A DNA stretch of 64,000 nucleotides, from NCBI GenBank assembly GCA_963667575.2, contig CAXXHY010000003.1, positions 40,335-104,334 on the forward strand, written 5' to 3'. Positions 27,396 through 36,306 of this stretch are shown here, in pieces. Each line of letters starts with the position of its first letter. Within the stretch, counting starts at the first letter, position 1. The notes beneath the pieces were generated by a model. It had not been told where the DNA came from, did not search any database, and saw nothing but the letters and a program-made list of their open reading frames with translations. Made by a program: the position numbers and the translations under genes. This DNA is from G963665495 sp963667575 (GTDB lineage: Bacteria; Desulfobacterota; Desulfovibrionia; Desulfovibrionales; Desulfovibrionaceae).

Positions 27396-29480
27396 ATGGA
27401 TCAAGCTGAAACAATACTGCTGGTAGAAGACGACAGGCTTTCCGCATTGGCGATACAAAGGCAATTGGAAAAGATCGGATATGAAGTCCTTGCCGTCGTC
27501 GATACAGGTGAAAAAGCACTGGATGCTGTGGTGGAACTCCGCCCGTCACTCATCCTTATGGATATCGTGCTGGATGGCGGTTTGGATGGGATTGAAACCA
27601 CCAGCCTCCTGCGTGAAAAGCACAATGTCCCGGTGGTTTATCTGACCGCTCATACCGAACCGGAAATTTTGCGTCGGGCCGTGCAGACCACTCCCTATGG
27701 TTTTATTGTCAAACCCCCTCAGCTCAGCTGGCTTGAATCAACCATAAAAATGGCCTTGCACAATCACAAAACCGAAGTGGCCAGAAGGTTGAGCGAAGAG
27801 AAATATCGCCGGCTTTTCGATGAGATGCTCAATGGGTTCGCCATCTGTGAAATTGTCTGTAACGAAAGGGGAGAGCCTGTAGATTTTCTTTTTCTCGAAG
27901 CGAATCCGGCTTTTGAAAAAAGTCTTGGGATTGGCCGTGACGAATTGCTCCGACATTCGGCCAAAAACAGCATTCCGGATGTGGAGAACATCTGGATTGA
28001 TATTTTCGGAAAAGTCGCACTGGATCGAGAGTCGGTGCGTTTTGTGGGATTCCTGGGGACGCTGAACAGGTATTTTGATGTCGCCGCCTACAATGTTTCG
28101 GATAAACGGTTTGCCGTGATTCTCAATGACATCTCCGACCAGAAACGCGCACAGGCGAAATTGCAGCATACCATTTATCACGATGCGCTGACCAATTTGC
28201 CCAACCGCACCCATTGTATCGAACGTATCAGAGGTGCGGATGAAAGGGCCCAACGGGAAAACAGGCGTTTTGCCATTCTTTTCCTGGACATAGACAGATT
28301 CAAGGTCATCAACGACAGTCTCGGTCATACGGTGGGCGACAAACTGCTGAAAAAGGTCGGACTGCAGTTTCTGCATCAGATCGGTCCCATGGATACGGTG
28401 GCTCGCGTGGGGGGCGATGAATTCGTTCTGGTGCTTGCGGGCGTTTCAACACTTGAAGAGGCGCAAGCCAGGGCCTACTCCATAAAGCAGGATTTCGACG
28501 CCCCCCTCAATGTCTCGGGGCATCAGATATTCACCAACGTCAGCATAGGTATCGTACTCGGTCCGCTGGATCACGGCAGCCCGGAGGATTTGTTGCGTTT
28601 CGCCAACATGGCCATGAACCAGGCCAAGCTGGACGGCGAACCACATATCAGAGTCTTTGACTGGTCCATGCACGAGCGTGCGGCCAGACTGCTGGACATG
28701 GAAACGGGTCTGCGCATGGCTTTGGATCATAATGAGTTCGAACTGTACTATCAGCCCATTATGGCCCTGAAACACAACAAGCTTGCGGGATTCGAGGCCT
28801 TGCTGCGCTGGAACCGTAAAGGCAACGGTATTGTTTCACCCGCTGAGTTCGTGCCTATCCTGGAAAGTACGGGGTTGATCATTCCTGTGGGATACTGGGT
28901 GATACGCAATGCCTGTGAAACCGTCTGCGAGTGGAAAAAAAAGTTGCCCGAAGATGACACGCTGAGCATCAATGTCAACTTGTCCGGAAAGCAGTTCGCT
29001 GACCCGGAGCTTGTCTATAAACTGGCCAGAATCATGAACGAAACACAGATCATGCCCAGCTGGTTGAAAATTGAATTGACCGAAAGCGTGGTCATGGAGA
29101 ATCCCAACACGGCGGTACGTACGCTGAAGGCGCTCAAGGAACTGGGGCTTGGAATTTGTGTCGATGATTTTGGAACCGGTTATTCCTCATTGAATTATTT
29201 GCAGAAATTCCCATTGAATACCCTGAAGGTCGACCGTAGCTTTGTCAGTTCCATGGATGTCCACGCCAATTATGTGATTGTCAAAACAGTCATCAGTCTG
29301 GCTCACAGTCTGGGGCTGGATGTCACGGCCGAGGGGATTGAAACCAAGGAGCAACTCAACGCGCTGGTCGATTTGAAATGTCAGAACGGCCAGGGCTATC
29401 TTTTTTCGCGCCCCGTGGAAAAGACGCAGGCGGAAAAACTGCTGTTCGTCCCCAGTTCAAATGATAGTCCGGAAGAATAG
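27396..29480 (+). CDS. Response regulator with PAS, GGDEF and EAL domains (cyclic-di-GMP turnover)
   Basis: 694 residues. Receiver ILLVEDDRLSAL with Asp56 (LILMDIVLDG); a PAS-like segment about 137-250; diguanylate cyclase domain with intact RVGGDEF (GGDEF at 339-343) and substrate-site FLDIDRFKVINDSLGH; phosphodiesterase domain with EAL at 467-469 (GFEALLRW) and the loop VDDFGTGYSSL. Both active sites look complete. No RxxD inhibitory site precedes GGDEF, so product inhibition may be weak. The start is ATG 27396, or GTG 27393 one codon earlier. With the neighbouring hybrid kinase it may form a relay controlling c-di-GMP, and so pili or motility (inference). Confidence 0.9.
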   Translation: MDQAETILLVEDDRLSALAIQRQLEKIGYEVLAVVDTGEKALDAVVELRPSLILMDIVLDGGLDGIETTSLLREKHNVPVVYLTAHTEPEILRRAVQTTPYGFIVKPPQLSWLESTIKMALHNHKTEVARRLSEEKYRRLFDEMLNGFAICEIVCNERGEPVDFLFLEANPAFEKSLGIGRDELLRHSAKNSIPDVENIWIDIFGKVALDRESVRFVGFLGTLNRYFDVAAYNVSDKRFAVILNDISDQKRAQAKLQHTIYHDALTNLPNRTHCIERIRGADERAQRENRRFAILFLDIDRFKVINDSLGHTVGDKLLKKVGLQFLHQIGPMDTVARVGGDEFVLVLAGVSTLEEAQARAYSIKQDFDAPLNVSGHQIFTNVSIGIVLGPLDHGSPEDLLRFANMAMNQAKLDGEPHIRVFDWSMHERAARLLDMETGLRMALDHNEFELYYQPIMALKHNKLAGFEALLRWNRKGNGIVSPAEFVPILESTGLIIPVGYWVIRNACETVCEWKKKLPEDDTLSINVNLSGKQFADPELVYKLARIMNETQIMPSWLKIELTESVVMENPNTAVRTLKALKELGLGICVDDFGTGYSSLNYLQKFPLNTLKVDRSFVSSMDVHANYVIVKTVISLAHSLGLDVTAEGIETKEQLNALVDLKCQNGQGYLFSRPVEKTQAEKLLFVPSSNDSPEE

Positions 29481-29536
29481 ATTGCGTGACAGCTGACAGA
29501 CGCTGACGGGGAAGGCTTGTCCCAAATGTTTGCAAC

Positions 29537-30511
29537 TCAAAAACGTTGCAGGCTTGCCGGAATTTCCCCTTTGGGAGTCATTTCGAAATTCTGCCCTTGG
29601 GCGGCAGCACGCAGGCGTTCCAGCACGAACCCCTTCCAGGTCAGAAGAATGCCCGATCCTTCCACGCCCTCGGCCTGGGTGATGATCTGGTTGGGAAAGT
29701 CAACGGTAAAGAGAGTGGGTTCTCCTCCCCTGGTGTATTTCAGGACGTACACGTCACGGCCAGGCTGTTCCACAAGAAAACGAATCATGACTTTGGCCAG
29801 TTCTGTCGGGCCGAAATCAGCCGGTTGGGCGCCAAGGTTGCGTACGGCCGCGGTGGAAAGCACCTGCACCTGGGGCTGCAAGGCAACGGAAGGCGGCTCT
29901 GGCTTTGGTTCGGGGGCAGAGGGCGTACTGCCCACATACACTCCCGCCAGAAAGACAAACATCAATACGACAGTGCCCAGTGCGGCTTGTATGAGTGTTG
30001 TCTTGTTGAAAAAAGGCTCTCCGTCGACAATGGGGTCGCCGGGAAAACGCGCGCCACTGGTCCGGAATTCGACCCTCCGTACGGGCCGTTCGTACTTGGG
30101 AGATTGCACCAGATCATGGGGGGCTGAAGTATTGTCGATGTCTTCTTCGTCGTCAGGAGCGGCTGGCAGGTCACTGGCAATGGCCGGCCCTTCGTCAAAG
30201 TCGAACAGTGGTTCGTCGTCGCGCAGCGGTTCCGGATCCTGCGTCTGCAGAGCGGAAACAATATCTTCCAGTTCCAGAATGTCTTCCGACGGACTTCGTT
30301 CCAGTGGCCCCTGGGGCTTGGCCTGAGCCGGTGCCTTTTGGGGGGGGCTTTTGGGAGGTACGGGTTGGGCATGGGGTTTGCGCGGAACCCCGGGCCGTGG
30401 CGGATAACCGGACGGCACAGGCGTTGCCGGGCCCTTTCGGGGGGCTGCCGCCGAGCCTGCTTGTGCGGTTTTCTGCGGGGGGGCCGGAGTCTTTTTTACG
30501 GGGTCTGGCAT
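29537..30511 (-). CDS. Proline-rich single-pass membrane protein, unknown function
   Basis: 324 residues from ATG 30511, preceded by GGGAACTTAC; an in-frame ATG at 30523 lacks a ribosome site. The first 80 residues are rich in Pro, Ala, Lys and Gln, followed by an acidic segment (ILELEDIVSALQ, DDEPLFDFDEG). One membrane helix (IQAALGTVVLMFVFLAGVYVG) comes near residue 190, and then an extracytoplasmic domain of about 110 residues without cysteines. Orientation would place the disordered N-terminal part in the cytoplasm. Not recognised. It is convergent with the GGDEF/EAL gene and divergent from the aminotransferase. Confidence 0.75.
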   Translation of the reverse strand: MPDPVKKTPAPPQKTAQAGSAAAPRKGPATPVPSGYPPRPGVPRKPHAQPVPPKSPPQKAPAQAKPQGPLERSPSEDILELEDIVSALQTQDPEPLRDDEPLFDFDEGPAIASDLPAAPDDEEDIDNTSAPHDLVQSPKYERPVRRVEFRTSGARFPGDPIVDGEPFFNKTTLIQAALGTVVLMFVFLAGVYVGSTPSAPEPKPEPPSVALQPQVQVLSTAAVRNLGAQPADFGPTELAKVMIRFLVEQPGRDVYVLKYTRGGEPTLFTVDFPNQIITQAEGVEGSGILLTWKGFVLERLRAAAQGQNFEMTPKGEIPASLQRF

Positions 30512-30681
30512 GTAAGTTCCCATGCAGTTTGCGAGATTAGAAAAAAGTGTAAAAAAAACCTACCAGAGCACAAAACTTTTGTCATCATTCGGTATCTCGG
30601 GGAAAGTGAAAGCGGAAATGCAACTTTCAAACAATATTGGCTGCCTGTACAAAAACAGCATACCCATAGTGCAACGAAACT

Positions 30682-30710
30682 TTGACAGAACGCTCAACGC
30701 GGTTTAAAAA
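30682..30710 (+). promoter_or_regulatory. Sigma-70-like promoter for the aminotransferase operon
   Basis: TTGACA at 30682-30687, a 17-base spacer and TAAAAA at 30705-30710. This fits transcription of the operon beginning at 30865, leaving a leader of about 150 bases. Confidence 0.5.
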
Positions 30711-30743
30711 TCCAATCTTTAAGAACTTCATGGCTAAAGCTGC

Positions 30744-30759
30744 GTTCCTGTACAGGAAC
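30744..30759. promoter_or_regulatory. Perfect 16-base palindrome in the aminotransferase leader
   Basis: GTTCCTGTACAGGAAC is a perfect inverted repeat 34 bases after the proposed -10 box. It could be an operator for a dimeric repressor or a short hairpin. The regulator is unknown. Confidence 0.4.
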
Positions 30760-30864
30760 CGGGCCCAGTGTAACGGCCGAATGTGACAAAACGACCTCCA
30801 CGGGTTTGAAAAGGCCTTGCCAGCTGAAGCGAAACCACAATCCAATATGAGGAGCGGCAGGGAG

Positions 30865-32067
30865 ATGAGCGAAGAAAAATTCTCACGGTTACGCCGGTTG
30901 CCGCCTTATGTTTTCGCTCAGGTAAACGACCTGAAGATGAAGCTGAGGCGACAGAATATTGATATTGTTGACCTTGGTATGGGAAATCCGGACTTGCCCA
31001 CACCACAACATATCGTGGACAAACTCGTAGAAGCAGCACAAAAACCGGCGAACCACCGTTATTCTGTTTCCAGGGGCATTCCGAATCTGCGTCGGGCGAT
31101 TTGTGATTGGTATCAGCGCAGATATGATATTTTTCTGGACCCCGATTCCGAAGCAATTGTTACCATGGGAGCAAAAGAGGGCTTGTCGCACTTGGCTCTG
31201 GCCATGCTTTCTCCGGGTGATGTTGTCTTTGCACCGGATCCGGCATACCCCATTCATCCCTACGCTTCCATCATTGCCGGCGCAGATGTCCGGCGTATTC
31301 CCATCGGCCGTGGCAGGGATTTCATAGAAGATTTGCAGGCCGCCACACGGCAGACCTGGCCGCAGCCCAAGCTGTTGATCCTCAATTATCCCAACAACCC
31401 CACCACGGAAGTTGTGGATGTGACTTTCTTTCAGAAAATTGTGGATTTCGCGAAAGAGAATAATATATATGTTATTCACGACCTGGCTTACGCCGATCTG
31501 GTCTTTGACGGCTACAAGGCGCCGAGTTTTCTGCAGGCCAAGGGCGCCAAGGATGTCGGCGTTGAATTTTTCTCGCTGACCAAAAGTTATTCCATGGCAG
31601 GATGGCGCGTCGGGTTTTGCTGCGGCAACCGAGAAATGGTGCATGCCCTGCAACGGATCAAAAGTTATCTGGACTATGGTATTTTTCAGCCCATTCAGAT
31701 CGCATCCATTGTGGCGCTCAACGGTCCGCAGGATTGTCTGGATGACATGTGCAGCACCTATCAGCAACGTCGCGACGTGCTTATTGACGGCCTCAGCAGG
31801 GTTGGCTGGGAAGTGCCCCCGCCAAAGGCCACCATGTTTGTCTGGGCTCAGATTCCCGAACCTTTCCGTGCCATGGGGTCGGTGGAATTTGCCAAGTTGT
31901 TGCTGACGGAAGGCGGAGTCGCCGTATCGCCTGGCCTGGGATTCGGCCATTACAGTGATGACTACGTACGCTTTGCGTTGATCGAGAACCATATGCGCAC
32001 GCAGCAGGCCGTACGGGGCATCAAACACGTCCTAGAAGGAGGAGGCATCTGTGCCGAAAAAGCATAA
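30865..32067 (+). CDS. PLP-dependent class I/II aminotransferase (AlaC-like)
   Basis: About 400 residues. Folds as an aspartate-aminotransferase-type enzyme: DLGMGNPDLPTP near the start, substrate/PLP residues in LNYPNNPTTEV, IHDLAYADLVFDG, and Schiff-base Lys in FSLTKSYSMAGWRVGF. These features fit AlaC-like alanine or general aminotransferases. ATG 30865 follows AGGAG by ten bases; in-frame ATG at 30847 has a poorer site. The end overlaps homoserine dehydrogenase by 17 bases, so amino acid synthesis (methionine/threonine branch or alanine) is likely, but the precise amino donor and acceptor cannot be read. Confidence 0.87.
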   Translation: MSEEKFSRLRRLPPYVFAQVNDLKMKLRRQNIDIVDLGMGNPDLPTPQHIVDKLVEAAQKPANHRYSVSRGIPNLRRAICDWYQRRYDIFLDPDSEAIVTMGAKEGLSHLALAMLSPGDVVFAPDPAYPIHPYASIIAGADVRRIPIGRGRDFIEDLQAATRQTWPQPKLLILNYPNNPTTEVVDVTFFQKIVDFAKENNIYVIHDLAYADLVFDGYKAPSFLQAKGAKDVGVEFFSLTKSYSMAGWRVGFCCGNREMVHALQRIKSYLDYGIFQPIQIASIVALNGPQDCLDDMCSTYQQRRDVLIDGLSRVGWEVPPPKATMFVWAQIPEPFRAMGSVEFAKLLLTEGGVAVSPGLGFGHYSDDYVRFALIENHMRTQQAVRGIKHVLEGGGICAEKA

Positions 32068-33337
32068 GCTTGTCTTGGGGCTCGCCGGTTTGGGGACAGT
32101 GGGCGGCGGTGTTGTAAAGCTGCTCGAAATGAACAAGGACTGGATCACCCGGCGTACGGGCGTAGAGGTCGTCCTCAAAACCATACTGGGCCGCGAGCAC
32201 CATCGCGCGCGCGTGGAAGCCGAAACCAATGCGGCTTTTACAATGGATATGCAAACGCTTGCCAACGATCCAGAGATCGACATTGTGCTCGAACTCGTTG
32301 GCGGCACCACTTTCGCGCGCGATCTGATCACCACCGCCCTGAAGGCGGGAAAGCATGTGGTCACCGCCAACAAGGCTCTGCTGGCCGAATACGGGGAGGA
32401 GCTGTTTCCTCTGGCCGCGGCGAACAATGTGCATCTCTGCTTTGATGCCAGTGTTGCCGGGGGCATTCCCACGGTGCAGACTCTCAAAGGCGGCTTGATC
32501 TCAAACCGGATCAGCAAGTTTATGGGCATCCTTAACGGCACTGCCAACTTTATCTTGAGCAACATGAGTGAAACCGGCATGAGCTTTGACAACGCTCTGA
32601 AGCTGGCCCAGGAAAAGGGCTATGCCGAAGCCGATCCCACTCTGGACATCGAAGGTCTGGACGCGGCGCACAAGCTTGTGCTTTTGATTCAGCTCGCATT
32701 CGGCAAGCATTATCCCATGGACAAGCTACCCATCTGGGGAGTGAGCCTGGTCAGGCCCATGGATATCGCTTATGCCAAGGAGTTCGGGTATAAAATCAAA
32801 CTGATCGCCCAGGCCCAGGACATAAATGGAAAAATCGAGGCCGGTGTGTTCCCCGCGTTGATCGATGCGGACTCCCAGCTTGCCGCTGTGGAAGGTTCGT
32901 TCAACGCCATTCTTCTCGAGGGAAATGCCGGCCCCATCATGCTGCACGGCTACGGCGCGGGAGATCTGCCCACTGCAAGCGCAGTGCTGGCCGATGTCTT
33001 GAGTATTGCCGAACGCCCGGTCCCCAACAATCTCGGCTTTCAGGAGAATGTGTTGCCCGTTGCCGAAATCATGGACCTGGACGAGGCCGTATCCGAACAT
33101 TATCTGCGCTTCAACGTACAGGATCGTCCGGGCTTGTTGCGTGATGTGGGAAGTGTCATGGCCCGTCACGACATCAGTCTGGCCCAGGTCGTACAAAAGG
33201 GCAAAGACACGGGTGACGGAGTTCCGTTGGTTTTTCTGACGCACAAGACTACAGCCAGACAGATTCATGCGGCAATGCGCGAGGCCGAATCTCTGGGCCT
33301 CCCAACCTCGCCGATCATGCATTATCGGATTTTATAA
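32051..33337 (+). CDS. hom: Homoserine dehydrogenase with C-terminal ACT domain
   Basis: 428 residues. It reduces aspartate semialdehyde to homoserine, the branch to threonine and methionine. NAD(P)-binding GLAGLGTVGGGVV at the start, VVTANKALLAEYG, and the catalytic region GILNGTANFILSNMSETG with GYAEADPTLDIEG are all family hallmarks. The ACT domain from about 345 (RFNVQDRPGLLRDVGSVM) suggests feedback control by an amino acid, usually threonine. GTG start at 32051 has a perfect AGGAGG five bases before it, inside the 3' end of the aminotransferase gene. It abuts apgM with a one-base overlap. Confidence 0.95.
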   Translation: MPKKHKLVLGLAGLGTVGGGVVKLLEMNKDWITRRTGVEVVLKTILGREHHRARVEAETNAAFTMDMQTLANDPEIDIVLELVGGTTFARDLITTALKAGKHVVTANKALLAEYGEELFPLAAANNVHLCFDASVAGGIPTVQTLKGGLISNRISKFMGILNGTANFILSNMSETGMSFDNALKLAQEKGYAEADPTLDIEGLDAAHKLVLLIQLAFGKHYPMDKLPIWGVSLVRPMDIAYAKEFGYKIKLIAQAQDINGKIEAGVFPALIDADSQLAAVEGSFNAILLEGNAGPIMLHGYGAGDLPTASAVLADVLSIAERPVPNNLGFQENVLPVAEIMDLDEAVSEHYLRFNVQDRPGLLRDVGSVMARHDISLAQVVQKGKDTGDGVPLVFLTHKTTARQIHAAMREAESLGLPTSPIMHYRIL

Positions 33338-34542
33338 TGTTACCAAAATTGCTTTTTCTCGTCGCCGACGGCATGGGCGACTGGCCTGTGGACGCACTTG
33401 GGGGAAAAACCCCTCTGATGGCAGCCAATGCGCCCCATATGGACGCATTGGCTGCCAAGGGAATCATGGGGCGGTGCCGTACGGTTCCCAAAGGAATGGC
33501 ACCGGGCTCTGATGTAGCCAACATGGCCTTGATGGGATTTGATCCGGCGAAATATCATACGGGGCGCGGCCCCATCGAGGCCGCGGCTCAGGGTTTGGAT
33601 CTTGAACCGGACGATCTGGTCTGGCGAATGAATATTGTCACGGTCAGCGAATACGGCGCTAATGGCCAGATGCTCGACTATGCGGCCGGTCATCCTGCCA
33701 ATGCTGATGCGCGGCAGCTCGTGGAGGAACTGCAGAAGCGGCTTGGAAACGAACAGTTTACATTTTATCCAGGCGTGCAATACCGTCACCTGCTGGTGCA
33801 GCGTGGCGGAGCAAAGAAGGCCGTTGAAAAGCAGCTTGCCATCAACCCCCCCCACGATATTCTCGACAAGCCCATAGCTGCCGACCTGGCGGCATACGCA
33901 ACCTGCCCCGAGTTGAACGAACTCCTCCAGAAGGCTGCCGCCATCTTGGCCGAACCTGTCAACAAGACCAAGGCCAATGCCATCTGGCCATGGGGGCAGG
34001 GGAGTCCTTTACTGTTGCCGGATTTTGCCAAAACGTACGGCTTGCGCGGCGGAGTGGTTTCAGCCGTGGATCTGGTCAACGGACTCGGGCGCGCGGCAGG
34101 AATGCAGGTGCTCGAGGTGGAGGGCGCCACAGGCTTGCTGGATACCAACTATGAGGGCAAGGTTGAGGCAGCTCTTGCCTTTCTGGAAAAGGGCGACTAT
34201 GTCTATGTGCATGTGGAGGCCCCGGACGAATGCGGTCACGCCGGCAATCCCGATGACAAGATCGAATCCATTCAGAGATTCGACGCCCGTATTCTGGCAC
34301 CTTTGCAGAAAGCCTTGCCGGATGCAGCCTTTGTTTTGACCTGCGATCATTTTACGCCCATCGTAGAACGTACGCATGTTTCCGATCCCGTGCCTTTTGT
34401 GATTTCCTGGCCCGGATGTACGCCCAACCATACGGCGACTGTTTTCAGTGAACAGGCAGCTGCCGGAATTCCCCTGTTGCTGGAACCCGGACACAAGTTC
34501 ATGCAGTGGGTTCTTGAGCGATTAAGCGAAACTTCATGGTAA
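33337..34542 (+). CDS. apgM: Cofactor-independent phosphoglycerate mutase (archaeal type)
   Basis: 401 residues. Interconverts 3- and 2-phosphoglycerate in glycolysis/gluconeogenesis. The start KLLFLVADGMGDWPVDALGG carries the metal-binding Asp of the alkaline phosphatase superfamily; GMAPGSDVANMALMGFDP contains the phosphorylated Ser region, and VEAPDECGHAG and LTCDHFTPI the other metal ligands. Its ATG shares a base with the stop of hom, so it is co-translated. A hom-apgM pairing recalls ApgM-like proteins proposed to act as homoserine kinases, an alternative worth keeping in mind since no thrB is seen here. Confidence 0.9.
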   Translation: MLPKLLFLVADGMGDWPVDALGGKTPLMAANAPHMDALAAKGIMGRCRTVPKGMAPGSDVANMALMGFDPAKYHTGRGPIEAAAQGLDLEPDDLVWRMNIVTVSEYGANGQMLDYAAGHPANADARQLVEELQKRLGNEQFTFYPGVQYRHLLVQRGGAKKAVEKQLAINPPHDILDKPIAADLAAYATCPELNELLQKAAAILAEPVNKTKANAIWPWGQGSPLLLPDFAKTYGLRGGVVSAVDLVNGLGRAAGMQVLEVEGATGLLDTNYEGKVEAALAFLEKGDYVYVHVEAPDECGHAGNPDDKIESIQRFDARILAPLQKALPDAAFVLTCDHFTPIVERTHVSDPVPFVISWPGCTPNHTATVFSEQAAAGIPLLLEPGHKFMQWVLERLSETSW

Positions 34543-34967
34543 AAATCGACAATTTTCCCCGTCCCGAGTGTTGGTATGCCCACTATGTATCTTATGGCGA
34601 AACAGATGCCATGGGATTGGTCTACTATGGAGAATATCTCCATTTTTTCGAACGTTCACGTGGTCTGTTCATACGCGAACGCGGCATGAGCTATGCCGAA
34701 ATTGAACAACGCGGCTTTTTCTTGCCTGTTCGGGAAGCACAGTGCCGCTACCGTTCGCCGGCCCGTTATGACGAGATGATCTGGGTTCGGGTAGGCATTT
34801 CCGAGTGGACTCGTGCCTCGATGTTGTTCGTTTATGAAATATACGATGCTTCCAAAGAAAAATTGCTGGCCACGGGCAGTACGCAGCATGCCTGCGTCAA
34901 CGCCGAGCACAAGCCTGTCCGGATTCCGGAATGGTTCCGGCAGATGTTTCTTGAAGGCGATAATTAA
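34536..34967 (+). CDS. YbgC/FadM-family acyl-CoA thioesterase
   Basis: 143 residues with a single hot-dog fold. The catalytic region YGETDAMGLVYYGEYLHFFE matches the Y-x-D-xD-x-G-x-V-(Y/N)-x-x-Y pattern of 4-hydroxybenzoyl-CoA thioesterase-like enzymes. It hydrolyses acyl-CoA or acyl-ACP thioesters in the cytoplasm; the natural substrate is not known. It begins seven bases before the end of apgM and is the last gene before a strong hairpin, so it belongs to the aminotransferase-hom-apgM operon. Confidence 0.88.
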   Translation: MVKIDNFPRPECWYAHYVSYGETDAMGLVYYGEYLHFFERSRGLFIRERGMSYAEIEQRGFFLPVREAQCRYRSPARYDEMIWVRVGISEWTRASMLFVYEIYDASKEKLLATGSTQHACVNAEHKPVRIPEWFRQMFLEGDN

Positions 34968-34975
34968 TACGTAAA

Positions 34976-35013
34976 ATCCGGATGGTTGCAGAGTGCTCTG
35001 CATCCATCCGGAT
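34976..35013 (+). terminator. Strong hairpin after the thioesterase gene
   Basis: Arms ATCCGGATGG (34976-34985) and CCATCCGGAT (35004-35013), with an inner GCAGAG / CTCTGC. No T-run follows, so it could be a terminator of limited efficiency or an mRNA end stabiliser. The next gene starts 17 bases downstream. Confidence 0.6.
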
Positions 35014-35029
35014 ATGAGTAACACAGTTC

Positions 35030-35830
35030 ATGTCTTCTTCACTGCGGTATGATGTTCATACCCATGCTTTTCATCCCAAAATAGCTGGCAAAGTCGTCGC
35101 ACAACTGCAGGACCATTACAACATATGTCCTGAGGGGTCTGGAATAGTTGATGATTTACTCAAACGCGAACGTCTTGCCGGTGTGGATAAGTTTGTGGCG
35201 TTCTGTGCAGCGACGTCCCCTTCGCAGGTTATTTTAGCCAATGACTGGATCCTTGGTCTTCAGGAAAAACATAAAGAAATCATAGGGTTCGGAACATTAC
35301 ATCCCGAGTACGCGGATTGGGAAAAGGAAGCGGCGCGTTTGAAACGCGCGGGGATCAGAGGTCTCAAGTTTCATCCTGATTTTCAGGGATTCTGGATGGA
35401 TGACCCTCAATTGTTGTCCATCATGGAAGCCACTTATAAAGATTTCATCTTCATTTTCCATGTAGGTGACTCCACTGCTCCCGAGGACAGTCCCTCTTGC
35501 CCCAAAAAACTTGCAGCCCTTGCCCGGAGATTTCCGGATGCCAGGATAATTGCGGCCCATCTGGGGGGATTTTTGCACTGGAAATGGGTACTGGAGGAAT
35601 TGATGGGAACGGATGTCTATCTCGATACATCGAGTTCCATGCAAAGTATTCCCGAAGACCAGCTTCAGGGGATCATGAACAGGCACCCCTTTGAGCGAAT
35701 CCTTTTTGGGAGCGATTTTCCCGTGTTCGACCCTGTCTATGAGATAGAGCGCGTGCAACGCCGCATGCACCTCTCAGACAGCCGGCTGAGCGACCTCATG
35801 AGCAATGCCGGAGCTCTTTTGCAGGATTGA
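35030..35830 (+). CDS. Amidohydrolase (metal-dependent hydrolase, amidohydrolase-2 family)
   Basis: 266 residues, TIM-barrel hydrolase. Metal-site motif DVHTHAFHP at the N-terminus, Lys/His in GIRGLKFHPDFQGF, FHVGDSTAPED, IIAAHLGGFLHW and the final Asp in RILFGSDFPVFDP. This set fits decarboxylase/hydrolase members such as ACMSD relatives. The substrate cannot be told from sequence. Start at 35030 lies after the hairpin. Transcription may continue from the upstream operon or start separately; no promoter box was clear. Confidence 0.85.
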   Translation: MSSSLRYDVHTHAFHPKIAGKVVAQLQDHYNICPEGSGIVDDLLKRERLAGVDKFVAFCAATSPSQVILANDWILGLQEKHKEIIGFGTLHPEYADWEKEAARLKRAGIRGLKFHPDFQGFWMDDPQLLSIMEATYKDFIFIFHVGDSTAPEDSPSCPKKLAALARRFPDARIIAAHLGGFLHWKWVLEELMGTDVYLDTSSSMQSIPEDQLQGIMNRHPFERILFGSDFPVFDPVYEIERVQRRMHLSDSRLSDLMSNAGALLQD

Positions 35831-36306
35831 GCGTATTGTTGCGGCAACATTTGTTCAAGTCTGTCTGATTGCTTTACTGTTTGAAAGATTCTTGTCTGCC
35901 GGTCTTTTCTGGCGTTTCTCCATTCATGCTCGTCACAGAATTCCAGGTATTAAACTCTGTCTTTTTTCCTCCCCTGGCAGTTTAGTTTTACTCAATCTAA
36001 CGTATTGCTTGTTGATATTTTGCTATATTTTATAGGTTGAGCTATTGCATTTTTCCTCAATAGAACTTACGCTTATTTTTGTGACTGTTGAAAGTGTATA
36101 TGTGTAACATTTTTATAAAATAACGGCCCATGCTGAAGTTAAAACTAATTAGTTAATGTGCTTGTGGTGGTTTTTCTTACAGGCGATGTAGGGGAATAAA
36201 ACATTTTTTTATTATTTTTATCAATTTTTGACATGGAGCTCCTTCTCAATGTAAGAAGCTCGTTATTTGTTTTACGTAATATAGAATGAATGTGAAGGGG
36301 GTTTTC
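35831..36306. other. AT-rich intergenic region upstream of the chemoreceptor
   Basis: 476 bases, clearly more AT-rich than the flanking genes, without a supported gene. A hairpin with arms GAG(CTC)CTTCT and AGAAGCTC lies at about 36235-36262, just before the chemoreceptor start, and is followed by T-rich sequence. It may be a leader attenuator or the upstream terminator. No sigma-28 flagellar promoter was recognised. Confidence 0.4.
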
